Shown here piece after piece: positions 16,061 to 24,838 of a stretch of DNA of 64,000 bases. How positions within the stretch are numbered: the first letter of the stretch is position 1; each line of letters starts with the position of its first letter. A program made the translations under genes and the position numbers. This DNA is from SMWD01 sp964629475. GTDB taxonomy: Bacteria; Pseudomonadota; Gammaproteobacteria; Steroidobacterales; GCA-2729495. Under the pieces are notes generated by a model, which saw only the letters and a list, made by a program, of their open reading frames with translations, ran no database searches and was not told where the DNA came from. The stretch covers positions 1 through 64,000 of the forward strand of contig CAZVQW010000010.1 in assembly GCA_964629475.1 (NCBI GenBank), in the 5' to 3' direction.

Positions 16061-17467
16061 ATGAAAGAAGTGCATTCAAACCGCTATAAGCAATCAACCA
16101 GAATCCGTGAACTCATAGATATCCCGGTTATCATTCTGATAACGGCTGCAGTATTCATCTGGTTAATACTGATCTCTTTCGGCGAGCATCCGGTACGAAT
16201 GAACCCGGATACCGACACCTATCGATATTTTGACTTCTCCAGCATGCACGCCATGCTGTCATCCATCAGAACCATCGCTTACCCGGTCTTATTGCGAGTC
16301 ATATGGGTTAACACCGGCAGCGTTGATGCACTACCGGCAATTCAACTCTCATTCTTTCTGCTTGGCATATTTTTATACTTTTTTGCCATTCGCAAGTATA
16401 CCGCCTCATCCTGGGTAGCATTATTTGCAGCATTACCCATTTTAAATACGCGATTTCTTTTTCAGCACTATGATGTAATGTCAAGTGATGCGCTCGGCTG
16501 TGCAATGATGATCTGCACCTTGTCGTTTACTATTCTTTGCGCTGCTGACAAGAAAAATATTGCTTTACTTGCACTGGGGTTATCACTGTTCTTGACCTAT
16601 CAAGTCAGGCCTGCCTATCTGTTTTTGGTCATACTGGCACCCTGTATTTATTTCGTACTTCGCACCATAAAAAAAGATCATACGGATATCGGCAAAGGCC
16701 TGCTCAACGTCAGTGCCGTATGCATTCTTCCACTGATAGCCTTCTGCCTGCTCCGCCTCATTATTATCGGACAATTCGGCCTTGTTTCTTTCGGCGGGTA
16801 TAACATCACCGGAGTCACATCTTCATTGATTTACCCTAAGGTTATTGACTCACTCGCAGAGGAAAACAGAGACATTGCCAACGACATTTACTCTCATCGA
16901 CTCATAATGGGCCATAAGTCTATTCAGGAAAAGATTGCAGACAATGGTCCTCGGATATATTTATCCTGGCGAGATGAATACAAAGATAATATCTATAAAT
17001 TTTCCGTGCCGGCAGTCAAAAAATACGCTGAACTGAATAAGGAAATTGCCAACACGCCCTACGTTAATGAAAAGCTGACCAGGCTGGCGCGAGAAATTAT
17101 AATCATGGAGCCGGTCTATTATTTCAAATGGGTCGCATTTCAGATTATTTATGGTACCTACCGAATTGTTTTTGACCTTAGACAGAACTTCTGGCTCGGC
17201 TGCTTGCTGGTGATGGCCGTGGCGATAAGAATCTTCAGAAAAGTCACAGGAAATATCGTACCGATTCCTGCGCCGACACACGGGCCGGCAATTATTGCCG
17301 GCGGGTGTTTATTTTCGGGGCTGATTCTTGTCGCTTTGGTAGAGCCGGCTTTATATCGATATGCGCAACCGGTTGGTATTTTTATCCCGGGGGCATTCCT
17401 GGTGTACATCTTCGCGAGCCTGACCAATCAGTCGGGCAATGCTGTGCATCAGTCAGCAGCTTGCTGA
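16061..17467 (+). CDS. Polytopic membrane protein, GT-C-like, unknown specificity
   Basis: A 468-residue integral membrane protein with about ten helices and a soluble segment around residues 255-340. After the first helix (residues 20-40) the loop reads EHPVRMNPDTDTYRYFDF; the acidic residues at 50 and 52 are where GT-C and related PMT/O-antigen polymerase-like proteins place catalytic residues. I cannot name a family. The gene is visibly richer in A+T than the operons at its sides, which suggests separate acquisition. A GT2 gene that probably makes a polyprenyl-phosphate sugar follows after 247 bases on the same strand, a likely donor-maker and donor-user pair. Confidence 0.55.
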   Translation: MKEVHSNRYKQSTRIRELIDIPVIILITAAVFIWLILISFGEHPVRMNPDTDTYRYFDFSSMHAMLSSIRTIAYPVLLRVIWVNTGSVDALPAIQLSFFLLGIFLYFFAIRKYTASSWVALFAALPILNTRFLFQHYDVMSSDALGCAMMICTLSFTILCAADKKNIALLALGLSLFLTYQVRPAYLFLVILAPCIYFVLRTIKKDHTDIGKGLLNVSAVCILPLIAFCLLRLIIIGQFGLVSFGGYNITGVTSSLIYPKVIDSLAEENRDIANDIYSHRLIMGHKSIQEKIADNGPRIYLSWRDEYKDNIYKFSVPAVKKYAELNKEIANTPYVNEKLTRLAREIIIMEPVYYFKWVAFQIIYGTYRIVFDLRQNFWLGCLLVMAVAIRIFRKVTGNIVPIPAPTHGPAIIAGGCLFSGLILVALVEPALYRYAQPVGIFIPGAFLVYIFASLTNQSGNAVHQSAAC

Positions 17468-17714
17468 ATCACTGCAGCATCGAGACTGGCCAGACACCAG
17501 GTGCGCATTCCTCTGCTATTTCCATTAAAACAAATACTTACAACCGGCCAGTAGCTCTCGACCGTACAATTCCAGACCGGCAAGGCCGGAAAATATCCTT
17601 CAGGAGAACCGTGCACGAGTCACAGCTCGACCGGAATTCCCTTGCCCAACCAACTGTCCAGCGTATATCGTTGCCATTGAAAATTATTATGTCGTGCCAT
17701 CGCGACTGCACAAT

Positions 17715-18686
17715 ATGAAACTGATCGTCCAAATACCATGTTTCAACGAGGAAGCTACGTTACCGGCAGTCCTCGCCGACATACCCAGGCACATCGAGGG
17801 TATCGATAGCGTCGAAATACTGATCATAGACGACGGCTGCACGGACAAGACGGTCGAGATCGCGCGCCAGTGCGGTGCCGACTACGTCGTTCATCACAAG
17901 CGTAACCAGGGTCTGGCCAGAACCTTCAGAACCGGTATCGATGCGTGCCTGCGGCTCGGCGCCGACATCATCGTCAATACCGACGGCGACAATCAGTATT
18001 CCGGCCTGGATATACCACAGCTCTGCGTACCCATTCTGCAAGGTAAGGCGGAGATCGTCATCGGTGATCGGCAGACCGATCGAATCGAGCATTTCTCCCC
18101 ACTGAAAAAGATCCTGCAAAGGCTGGGCAGTTCGATCGTGCGCAGAATATCGACCACCGAGGTACCGGATGTTGTCAGTGGCTTTCGCGCGATCTCCCGC
18201 GAGGCCGCGATTCAGCTCAATATCGTATCGCCGTTCAGCTATACGATCGAGATGGTGATTCAGGCCGGCAAACGCCACATGGCCATCGCATCTGTGCCCG
18301 TGGCAACAAACCCTGTAACAAGAAACTCGCGACTATACCGTAGCGTTACGCAGTTTATTCGTGAACAGGTCACGACAATCGTGCGCATGTATGCAATGTA
18401 CCAGCCGCTTAAAGTTTTTTTCCTGATCGGCAGTGCGCTATTTCTGATCGGCGCCTATCCCATCCTGAGATTTCTGTGGTTCTATTTCTCGGGTGAAGGC
18501 GACGGTCACATACAGTCACTCATTGTCGGCAGCGCATTGATGATGATGGGATTCATGACGTTCACAATCGGCCTGGTCGCGGACCTGATTCAGTTCAACC
18601 GCCAACTACTGGAAATGACTCTTGCACGCCTGAAAGCACAGGAGTTTACTCGCGAAGATGACGAGTCAGAAACCCGGCCGGACTAA
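17715..18686 (+). CDS. GT2 polyprenyl-phosphate sugar synthase (DPM1/GtrB-like)
   Basis: GT2 enzyme of 323 residues. LIVQIPCFNEEATLPAVLAD opens the domain, EILIIDDGCTDKTVEIA is the nucleotide site and IIVNTDGDNQYSGLDI the catalytic acidic loop. Two membrane helices at about residues 235-255 and 268-290 anchor it, as in GtrB-type polyisoprenyl-phosphate glycosyltransferases. ATG 17715 is chosen over the GTG at 17694 because it starts directly at the first beta strand. Converges on the Oxa1/EMC3-like gene with four bases between stops. The neighbouring membrane protein upstream is the most likely user of its product. Confidence 0.84.
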   Translation: MKLIVQIPCFNEEATLPAVLADIPRHIEGIDSVEILIIDDGCTDKTVEIARQCGADYVVHHKRNQGLARTFRTGIDACLRLGADIIVNTDGDNQYSGLDIPQLCVPILQGKAEIVIGDRQTDRIEHFSPLKKILQRLGSSIVRRISTTEVPDVVSGFRAISREAAIQLNIVSPFSYTIEMVIQAGKRHMAIASVPVATNPVTRNSRLYRSVTQFIREQVTTIVRMYAMYQPLKVFFLIGSALFLIGAYPILRFLWFYFSGEGDGHIQSLIVGSALMMMGFMTFTIGLVADLIQFNRQLLEMTLARLKAQEFTREDDESETRPD

Positions 18687-18690
18687 GGCG

Positions 18691-19521
18691 TCAAAATGTC
18701 ACGCCGAAGAAACCGCGTAATACAAAACCGAATATCAGCGTAAACAACAGCAATAACCACGACGCGCTGGACAAGCCGAGAAACTCACCGCGGGCACGCG
18801 GATACTCAATCTCGGTGCTGATAACCGCGGCACCGGCCGGCAACGATGGCTCGGCCGCACTGCCCAGAACGCGCCAGTCAGTGGCGTTATAGGCCAGCGG
18901 CCACAAGCCGCGAATTTCGGCGCCGGCAAGCAGCCGCCGGTCAAATTGCTGATCGCCGACGTTCACCGTGATGTCATGCTCGCCGGGCGCATCGACACGC
19001 AACCGCCATAGCAACTGACCGGCCTCATCAATGCGCATAGCCGGTGTTTCTTTTGCAACGCCGGCAGGCAATACCAGCGTGGCATCCAATTCACTGACGG
19101 GTTGGCCGGTCTCCATGCTCACGGTGAATAGCGTGGTCTCGCCGGGCTGCATGCCCCGAAACGCGAACTGTGACTCGAGTTGCACGATCACCGGGCCGAG
19201 CGGCACGATCATCACGGCCATCGGCACCAGGGCCAGCCCCATATACCGCAGCGAATACACCAGGACCTGCCCCTGGGCGCGCAACATCACGCCCAGGTCA
19301 TCCTTGTACAGCCACAATTCCAGCAAATAGGCCTTGATACGGTTCTTGGCGAGCCGAATCCCGTCCTGGTTCGACGCATATCGAAACACCAGCAACGCCA
19401 GCACCGTGACAGGCAATGCGGTGATCAGAATCTGCAGCCACGCCGACAATGGCCCGAGCAGGCTGAACCATGTGTCAAAAACGGCGTTGTACGCCGCATT
19501 AATTGCAGACCAGACCGTCAT
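18691..19521 (-). CDS. Membrane protein with Oxa1/EMC3/TMCO1-like N-terminal topology
   Basis: A 276-residue membrane protein. Helix 1 covers about residues 27-48, then a basic amphipathic stretch (GIRLAKNRIKAYLLELWLYK), a second hydrophobic hairpin at 87-107 (LALVPMAVMIVPLGPVIVQL), a beta-rich domain of about 135 residues, and a last helix at 248-272. The helix, charged coiled stretch, helix order resembles DUF106/TMCO1/EMC3 proteins of the YidC/Oxa1 superfamily, but the resemblance is topological and weak. The outer beta domain looks like an Ig-like or sandwich fold (DAPGEHDITVNVGDQQFDRR). It is the last gene of the phosphodiesterase operon, 5 bases after the small RHH-like gene. Function unknown. 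Confidence 0.5.
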   Translation of the reverse strand: MTVWSAINAAYNAVFDTWFSLLGPLSAWLQILITALPVTVLALLVFRYASNQDGIRLAKNRIKAYLLELWLYKDDLGVMLRAQGQVLVYSLRYMGLALVPMAVMIVPLGPVIVQLESQFAFRGMQPGETTLFTVSMETGQPVSELDATLVLPAGVAKETPAMRIDEAGQLLWRLRVDAPGEHDITVNVGDQQFDRRLLAGAEIRGLWPLAYNATDWRVLGSAAEPSLPAGAAVISTEIEYPRARGEFLGLSSASWLLLLFTLIFGFVLRGFFGVTF

Positions 19522-19526
19522 CGAGT

Positions 19527-19721
19527 TCAGCTGATGTAGCCCAGCCCCTGCAGTTTCTTGCGAATCTCATCGTCGGATTCCGCATCCTCAAACTCCGCAA
19601 GCTCCTTCTCGAGTGCGTGGATAACAAATTCGTCCGGCGAGGAATACCCGGCCACCTCAGAAAGTATTTTAATTTTTTCCCACAGATCTTTATCAATCTT
19701 TATTTTCTTGCTTCCAAGCAT
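19527..19721 (-). CDS. Small ribbon-helix-helix-like protein
   Basis: A 64-residue protein. A short basic strand (KKIKIDKDLWEKIKI) is followed by a helix, a YSSPDEF turn and a second helix (VIHALEKELAE), which is the order of a CopG/Arc ribbon-helix-helix domain, then an acidic tail ending GLGYIS. It may be a small DNA-binding or protein-binding regulator. It sits inside the phosphodiesterase operon, 38 bases after the upstream gene and 5 bases before the membrane protein gene, so it is probably co-expressed with them rather than being a separate toxin-antitoxin unit; no toxin gene is next to it. Confidence 0.6.
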   Translation of the reverse strand: MLGSKKIKIDKDLWEKIKILSEVAGYSSPDEFVIHALEKELAEFEDAESDDEIRKKLQGLGYIS

Positions 19722-19759
19722 TGCCGTCTCCGTCTAACTGTTTTCGATTGGCTGATATG

Positions 19760-21712
19760 TCAAAGCAAATCGCGATTGCGCATCGCCGGTGGCGGCTCAA
19801 CATTAAAATAACGCAATATGGTTCCCGCCATGTCCCGCAAACTGCCCTGATCGGACGTCAGTTGTTCATTTGAAAGCAACACGCCCGGCACGGTTCGTGA
19901 GTCCATGCAGTGATCACCGCTCCACTCCTGATCATTGTCCTCCAGCAAAACAGACGGCACTTTACCGGTTCCGGTCGCCCACGACGCGCGATAGCCGCGG
20001 GCATACCCGACGATAACATCCGGCGCTTCAGACAGATGTTGGCCGGAATAAGCATCCTCGCGAACCAGCGGTTGCGTGACAACATACTCGCCGGATTCCG
20101 GGTCTTTCCAGCCCTTGAGTTTGGCGACAATCTCGCGCGCCAGCGCCTCGCGGTCCTGCGGCTCCACTATGCCGTCGCGCTCCCGGCCGCGCGTATTGAT
20201 GTACAGTGAATTCAGACCGATCGCAAAAGCCTTCGTACGCATCCAGTCGACGCCGAACAACCACTCGGTCTTGTCGCGTTGTTCGGGATTCTTCAGCACC
20301 AGGTAGCCGTTTTGCTCCAGCCAGCTGTTCAGATTTGCCTGGCGCCGGAACGGTGCAAAACCGTGGTCAGACATAACCATCAGTGTGGTTTCATCGTCGA
20401 GTATCTCCATCGCCCAACCGACCATCTCATCGACTTCACGGTATATCGTGCGCATCGCATTGGCCTGGCGTGCCGGCGTGTCTTCCTCGTGGAATGGATG
20501 CTCCGCATCCATCTGCCGCGCCAGCATGTGGTTACGCTGATCGACGCTGCTCAGGTAAAAAAACATGAAACGGTCGCCGGGATTGTCCTTGAACCGCGCC
20601 AGTTCATGACGAAACAACCGCCGGCGCTCGTCCATAACCAGGCCCGACTGGTCGAGAAACTCCTCCGGCGTCAGCACATGGGCCGATAGCGCCTTCGTAT
20701 CCTCCGGCATTTCCTGCGTATAAAAAGGGCCGGCGGCCTCGGCCAGCTCGAACGCATACTCCGCCGGTTTTGCGATCGGCTGGGCCGGATCGCGAGGATC
20801 GATGTTGACCGGACTCATGTACAACTCGAAATGCGGGGATACCTGCTTCAGAAACAGCCGTACCATGCCGGGCGCATCGACCAGTCCCGGCACCATCGGA
20901 AAGCGCACCGCTACCCAGTCGCTCCACTCACCGGCATTGAGCAATACGCGTTCATCACCAATTTCGATCAATGCGACGGGATGCTCGGCATCCACATGCG
21001 CGGTAAACGGCACCACGCTGCGCGGCGCATCCTCCAGGAAGGCGTTCGGCGGGCCGGTCAGCTCCCCGGATACTACATTGCCTGTGCGTCCGGCCACGAC
21101 GATTTCGCCGCCCGAGACCTCTTCGGAACGCCGCGAAGTATCCGTGGTAATAAAAGTAAACGTTCCGGATGTGCCGCGCAGGTCCGGAGTGCCCATGCCC
21201 GACAGCGCGCTGTCCCCGGCCGGGATCGGCGGATAGTTCACAGGCACACGAAAAATAGTCGCCGGGATGCCGGCCTCGTCCAGGACTTCCCAGAATGCCT
21301 GCCCGTCGCGCATCAGTACGGTTTCCTCGGCGCTGAGCGGAATCCGCCAGCGACCGATTGCCAGAGGCTCGCGATCGCCGCTTTCGACCCGCGCCGACGA
21401 CAGGTACGGCAGCATCGTCTCGCGATCCAGCGCGATGAAGTCGAAGATACCGTGTCCGCCTGGGTTCATGCCGGTAATAAAGTTCGACCAGGCGACCGGG
21501 CTCTGCGGCGGAACACTGGTTCCCAACGGCATGAATCCGCCGGCTGCGGCGAGTTTTTCCAGGTTCGGCATATCGCCATCGTCGATGAACTGCTGCAGCA
21601 TGACCGGATCCATGCCGTCCACACCAAACAGCACCATCCGGCGCGCCGCATCGGCGCCGGCCGGTACCGCCAGTGACAATCCCAGCAAACAAACCAGCGC
21701 CAGCCGCATCAT
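19760..21712 (-). CDS. Periplasmic type I phosphodiesterase / alkaline phosphatase superfamily protein
   Basis: Exported metalloenzyme-like protein of 650 residues. Residues 1-22 are a signal peptide. The metal site opens with RMVLFGVDGMDPVMLQQFID, the nucleophile region is PQSPVAWSNFITGMNPGGHG, and the later metal ligands are in LMVMSDHGFAPFR and GDHCMDSRTVPGVLL. These fit nucleotide pyrophosphatase/phosphodiesterase-type members of the alkaline phosphatase superfamily. Substrate may be a phosphodiester on a surface glycan or lipid, which is inference from context. Its ATG overlaps the stop of the upstream paralogue by four bases (ATGA), so the two are made together. Confidence 0.82.
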   Translation of the reverse strand: MMRLALVCLLGLSLAVPAGADAARRMVLFGVDGMDPVMLQQFIDDGDMPNLEKLAAAGGFMPLGTSVPPQSPVAWSNFITGMNPGGHGIFDFIALDRETMLPYLSSARVESGDREPLAIGRWRIPLSAEETVLMRDGQAFWEVLDEAGIPATIFRVPVNYPPIPAGDSALSGMGTPDLRGTSGTFTFITTDTSRRSEEVSGGEIVVAGRTGNVVSGELTGPPNAFLEDAPRSVVPFTAHVDAEHPVALIEIGDERVLLNAGEWSDWVAVRFPMVPGLVDAPGMVRLFLKQVSPHFELYMSPVNIDPRDPAQPIAKPAEYAFELAEAAGPFYTQEMPEDTKALSAHVLTPEEFLDQSGLVMDERRRLFRHELARFKDNPGDRFMFFYLSSVDQRNHMLARQMDAEHPFHEEDTPARQANAMRTIYREVDEMVGWAMEILDDETTLMVMSDHGFAPFRRQANLNSWLEQNGYLVLKNPEQRDKTEWLFGVDWMRTKAFAIGLNSLYINTRGRERDGIVEPQDREALAREIVAKLKGWKDPESGEYVVTQPLVREDAYSGQHLSEAPDVIVGYARGYRASWATGTGKVPSVLLEDNDQEWSGDHCMDSRTVPGVLLSNEQLTSDQGSLRDMAGTILRYFNVEPPPAMRNRDLL

Positions 21713-23850
21713 GCGCCGGCCTCCTGCGTTGCCGGCTGTGCTACATCCAGCACACAGCCGGTCATATGGGCGGGCACATCGACACCAAACATCGTCAGGA
21801 TCGTCGGCGCCAGGTCCATGATGCCCGGATCCTCCGACGTCACCGGATGCGTCGAGAAAATGACGCCCGGCACCAGGCGCGGGTCGACGCTGTGATCGCC
21901 GCTCCAGGACTTTGTGTTATCCCACAATACCGACGCCATGACCTGGCCCACCGCACCCTGCCAGGAGGCCCGGTAGCCACGATTGTAGCCGACGATCAAA
22001 TCGAGGCCGCCTTCCTGGTATGGCCCGGCAGAATGAACATCTTTGGCATTGAATACTTCAATGATCGCAATATCATCCGCTTCCTCATCACGCAAACCCG
22101 ATAGTCCGGCGATAATCTCGCACTTCAGCGCTTCGGCTTCCTCTCCGGGCGCCACAATGCCATGCACTTCACGGCCCTTCCTGTTGATATAGATACCGCT
22201 CAGGCCTATTGCATAAGCCTTCGTGCGACTCCAGTCGATATCGGCCAACCATTGACCCGAGCCGTCGGTGCCTTCTTTCAGGAACAGGTAGCCGTTTTGC
22301 ATCAGCCACGTATTTAAATTGACGCCGCGGCGAAATGACGAGAAGCCATGATCGGAGACCACCATCAGACAGTCGTCTTCGCCCAGGTACTCCATCGCCC
22401 GTCCGACCATGTCATCACAACGGATATACATGTCGCGAATCGTGTTCTTGTATATCTCGATATCCTTACCGCGATTGGCCGGATGATCCTTGTCGAGATA
22501 GCGGTAAAACATATGTTGCACACGATCGGTGCCGTCAAATACACAGGCGACGACGCCTTCTCTCGATTTCTCCAGCGCATTGAAAAACATTTTCTCACGC
22601 TCATCATGATGGTCGTTCGCCTGCTGCAGAAAAGCACCTTCGTCAATCACCCGTTCATTCAGGGCCCAGGTGTCTTCGGCCAGGCCCAGAGTTGCAAACT
22701 CACCGATCAGTTTCGACAGATATACCGAGTAAAATGCCGGCCAGGAAATGGGTAATGCCGGGTCACCCGGATCAACATTTATGGGAGTGACATACAAACC
22801 GAAGCTCGGCGACATCTTGGTGATATAAAATCGTGCAATGCCATGAACTTTGATGCCCGGCATTGGTTTGTATACCAGCTTGATCCACGGAGAATACTCG
22901 CGCTCTTTCAACGTATAGCGCCGCCCGGCAATCTTCAGAATACCTGTGCCTTTTTCCGCATCAAGCTTGACCGTGAAGGGAATATCCATCGAGTCCTGGT
23001 TGGCACTCATTGTGTTAGCCGGCCCGGGCAATGAGGCCTCTATCACGCCGTCCTCTTCCTTGACCAGGATACGCAAGCCGCCGGTGGACTCAGGGGCGGC
23101 TTCTGTTGCACCGACCTCATCAGGCGACGTCGTGAAATAAGAGAATGACCCCTGGGTACCGCGCAGGTCGGGCACGCACATTGCAGACAGCATCGCACCC
23201 GCAAATTTCTCGGGCGGAAAGGTCAACGGCACACGCAGCACATTGCACGGAATACCGTGTTCGCCGAGGATGCTCCAGAACGCCCGACTCTTGCGCATGG
23301 CGCGAATCAACGGCTTGCCGAGCGGAATTATCCAGTTGCCGACCCGTATCGTTTTGGTTGTCGGCGTAATTTCGGAACTCGACAGCTTCGGCATATAGGT
23401 CTTGAGATCGCGATCCAGGAAATCGTAAATATTGTGCCGCGACGGATCGACACCTGTCATGAACGAAGACCAGGCCACCGGGGAGATCGAAGGGTAGGTG
23501 GTACGCAATCGCTTGAAACCACCGTTTTTAGCCAGCCGCGCGAGGTTAGGCAGATACCCTTCATCTATCCATTGTTCGGCCAAGCCCGGATCCAGGCCGT
23601 CCAGGCCAATAACGACAATCCGATTGACCCTCGCCTTCTGCAGTGCCTTGCGACGGCGAATCGAGCGAATGACATAGCGAAAGGGCCAGAGCAGTAATGC
23701 AAACGCACCAGCAAAAAAAGCGATGACAACCGCGGAGAATGAACCCAGCAGCGCAAAGCCTGCACCGGGACCGACATAGGCATGCGCGATAACAGGCAAC
23801 AGCAGCAATAATGCCAAGCAGAGCCTGATGCGAATTTGACTACCGCACAC
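21709..23850 (-). CDS. Membrane-anchored type I phosphodiesterase / alkaline phosphatase superfamily protein
   Basis: Paralogue of the next gene, 713 residues. An N-terminal signal or anchor helix (CLALLLLLPVIAHAY) and a second long hydrophobic stretch (about residues 35-57) followed by Arg/Lys-rich sequence anchor it; the catalytic part starts at RIVVIGLDGLDPGLAEQWID. The nucleophile region is SISPVAWSSFMTGVDPSRH and later ligands lie in LMVVSDHGFSSFRRG and SGDHSVDPRLVPGV. The frame extends to 23925, but GTG at 23850 is preceded by AGGAGGG six bases upstream, the best ribosome site in this operon. The paired, differently anchored enzymes suggest one membrane-bound and one soluble partner. 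Confidence 0.83.
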   Translation of the reverse strand: MCGSQIRIRLCLALLLLLPVIAHAYVGPGAGFALLGSFSAVVIAFFAGAFALLLWPFRYVIRSIRRRKALQKARVNRIVVIGLDGLDPGLAEQWIDEGYLPNLARLAKNGGFKRLRTTYPSISPVAWSSFMTGVDPSRHNIYDFLDRDLKTYMPKLSSSEITPTTKTIRVGNWIIPLGKPLIRAMRKSRAFWSILGEHGIPCNVLRVPLTFPPEKFAGAMLSAMCVPDLRGTQGSFSYFTTSPDEVGATEAAPESTGGLRILVKEEDGVIEASLPGPANTMSANQDSMDIPFTVKLDAEKGTGILKIAGRRYTLKEREYSPWIKLVYKPMPGIKVHGIARFYITKMSPSFGLYVTPINVDPGDPALPISWPAFYSVYLSKLIGEFATLGLAEDTWALNERVIDEGAFLQQANDHHDEREKMFFNALEKSREGVVACVFDGTDRVQHMFYRYLDKDHPANRGKDIEIYKNTIRDMYIRCDDMVGRAMEYLGEDDCLMVVSDHGFSSFRRGVNLNTWLMQNGYLFLKEGTDGSGQWLADIDWSRTKAYAIGLSGIYINRKGREVHGIVAPGEEAEALKCEIIAGLSGLRDEEADDIAIIEVFNAKDVHSAGPYQEGGLDLIVGYNRGYRASWQGAVGQVMASVLWDNTKSWSGDHSVDPRLVPGVIFSTHPVTSEDPGIMDLAPTILTMFGVDVPAHMTGCVLDVAQPATQEAGA

Positions 23851-23863
23851 CTTTATCCCTCCT
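23851..23863 (-). promoter_or_regulatory. Strong ribosome binding site fixing a GTG start
   Basis: On the minus strand AGGAGGGATAAAG directly precedes the GTG at 23850. Perfect AGGAGG with a spacing of about seven bases makes this the real start of the anchored phosphodiesterase and removes the 25 upstream codons of the open frame. Confidence 0.8.
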
Positions 23864-23966
23864 GGATGAAGTAACCCGGTTCCATCGGCGCGTGCGAATG
23901 GCGTCACCGAATAAACCTCAATCATACGTGCACCGGGCCAAATAGCTAAATCCCGGCCAAAATGAA

Positions 23967-24581
23967 CTAGTTGGCGCGGTTTCGATATAGCTTGCTGTCA
24001 ATGATGCCGGCCATCTCGTCGATGTCCAGCGTGCGGCTCAGAAAGCGGCTAATCCGCAATGCCGTCTCGCGCGGGTTTCCCACAGCCTCCGCGTAGCTGA
24101 CCTCCAGCAGCCGCAGATTCGGTCTGCGCCGCGCCAGCACCCGAATATTGACCAGGTGTTTACGATAGTGATCGATCGCCTTGTCATCAGCGATCGGATT
24201 TGCCTCACCACGGCGTTCCAGCATGATGTTCTGCGAAGCAACAACTTCGCGCAAATCGCGACGCGCAAATAGAACATAATACATATTGTCATTCGGCAAC
24301 TCCCGCAACAGATGCGAAATCACCTTGATCGCCTTGCCGCGCGATTCCCGCAACCAGGATTTATCGGCCTCATTCTCCAGATTCTTGATGCGCTCGTGCT
24401 CAAAATAGCCGAGCGGGTTATCGTCATCCGCCTCTCGCAGCGCGTCGGATACTACCGGCACGCCTCCTGCTTCGAGCATATTCATCAGCATAGACGTACC
24501 GGAGCGCGGCAACCCGGAGACGACATAAACCGGATCACCGTATCTGATCTTGCGTACCGCATTTTTTATGAACTGCATCAT
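23967..24581 (-). CDS. PAPS-dependent sulfotransferase-like protein
   Basis: P-loop sulfotransferase family protein, about 204 residues. The 5'-phosphosulfate loop is VYVVSGLPRSGTSMLMNMLE and the 3'-phosphate binding segment is YYVLFARRDLREVVASQNIM. It is shorter than most carbohydrate sulfotransferases (250-300), but the two PAPS motifs are intact. It would sulfate a sugar hydroxyl, on the cytoplasmic side unless exported; no signal peptide is present. Start choice is open: tandem ATGs at 24581/24578 or the frame start at 24629. It is upstream of the phosphodiesterase pair with a gap of 116 bases on the same strand. Confidence 0.75.
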   Translation of the reverse strand: MMQFIKNAVRKIRYGDPVYVVSGLPRSGTSMLMNMLEAGGVPVVSDALREADDDNPLGYFEHERIKNLENEADKSWLRESRGKAIKVISHLLRELPNDNMYYVLFARRDLREVVASQNIMLERRGEANPIADDKAIDHYRKHLVNIRVLARRRPNLRLLEVSYAEAVGNPRETALRISRFLSRTLDIDEMAGIIDSKLYRNRAN

Positions 24582-24838
24582 GACGCCCGATTCAACCTGA
24601 TGACTGTGAATGCAGCGTTTTGCAGACACTGCATTTCAAAGGAGCCTAATAATAGCTCAGGGACACCTTCCAAACCGAGACCTGCCCAGCCAAATTGGGC
24701 ATGTACCCGAAGTCACACAGAAGAATCGAGCCGGTGCTGAATAAACATGGAATTTCAATTATCCTCTCTGCATCAAGTCAGGAGGCCGCCCTCCTCGATA
24801 TCATCTGCCAATATAGTGCATTCTGGAATCAGGGCTGA

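Noticed and set aside
17572..17594. CCGG-rich small inverted repeat as a terminator
   Set aside because: Arms are only four to five bases and no T-run follows.
19527..19721. Antitoxin of a toxin-antitoxin pair
   Set aside because: The RHH-like protein has no adjacent toxin-like gene; its neighbours are a membrane protein and a phosphodiesterase in the same operon.
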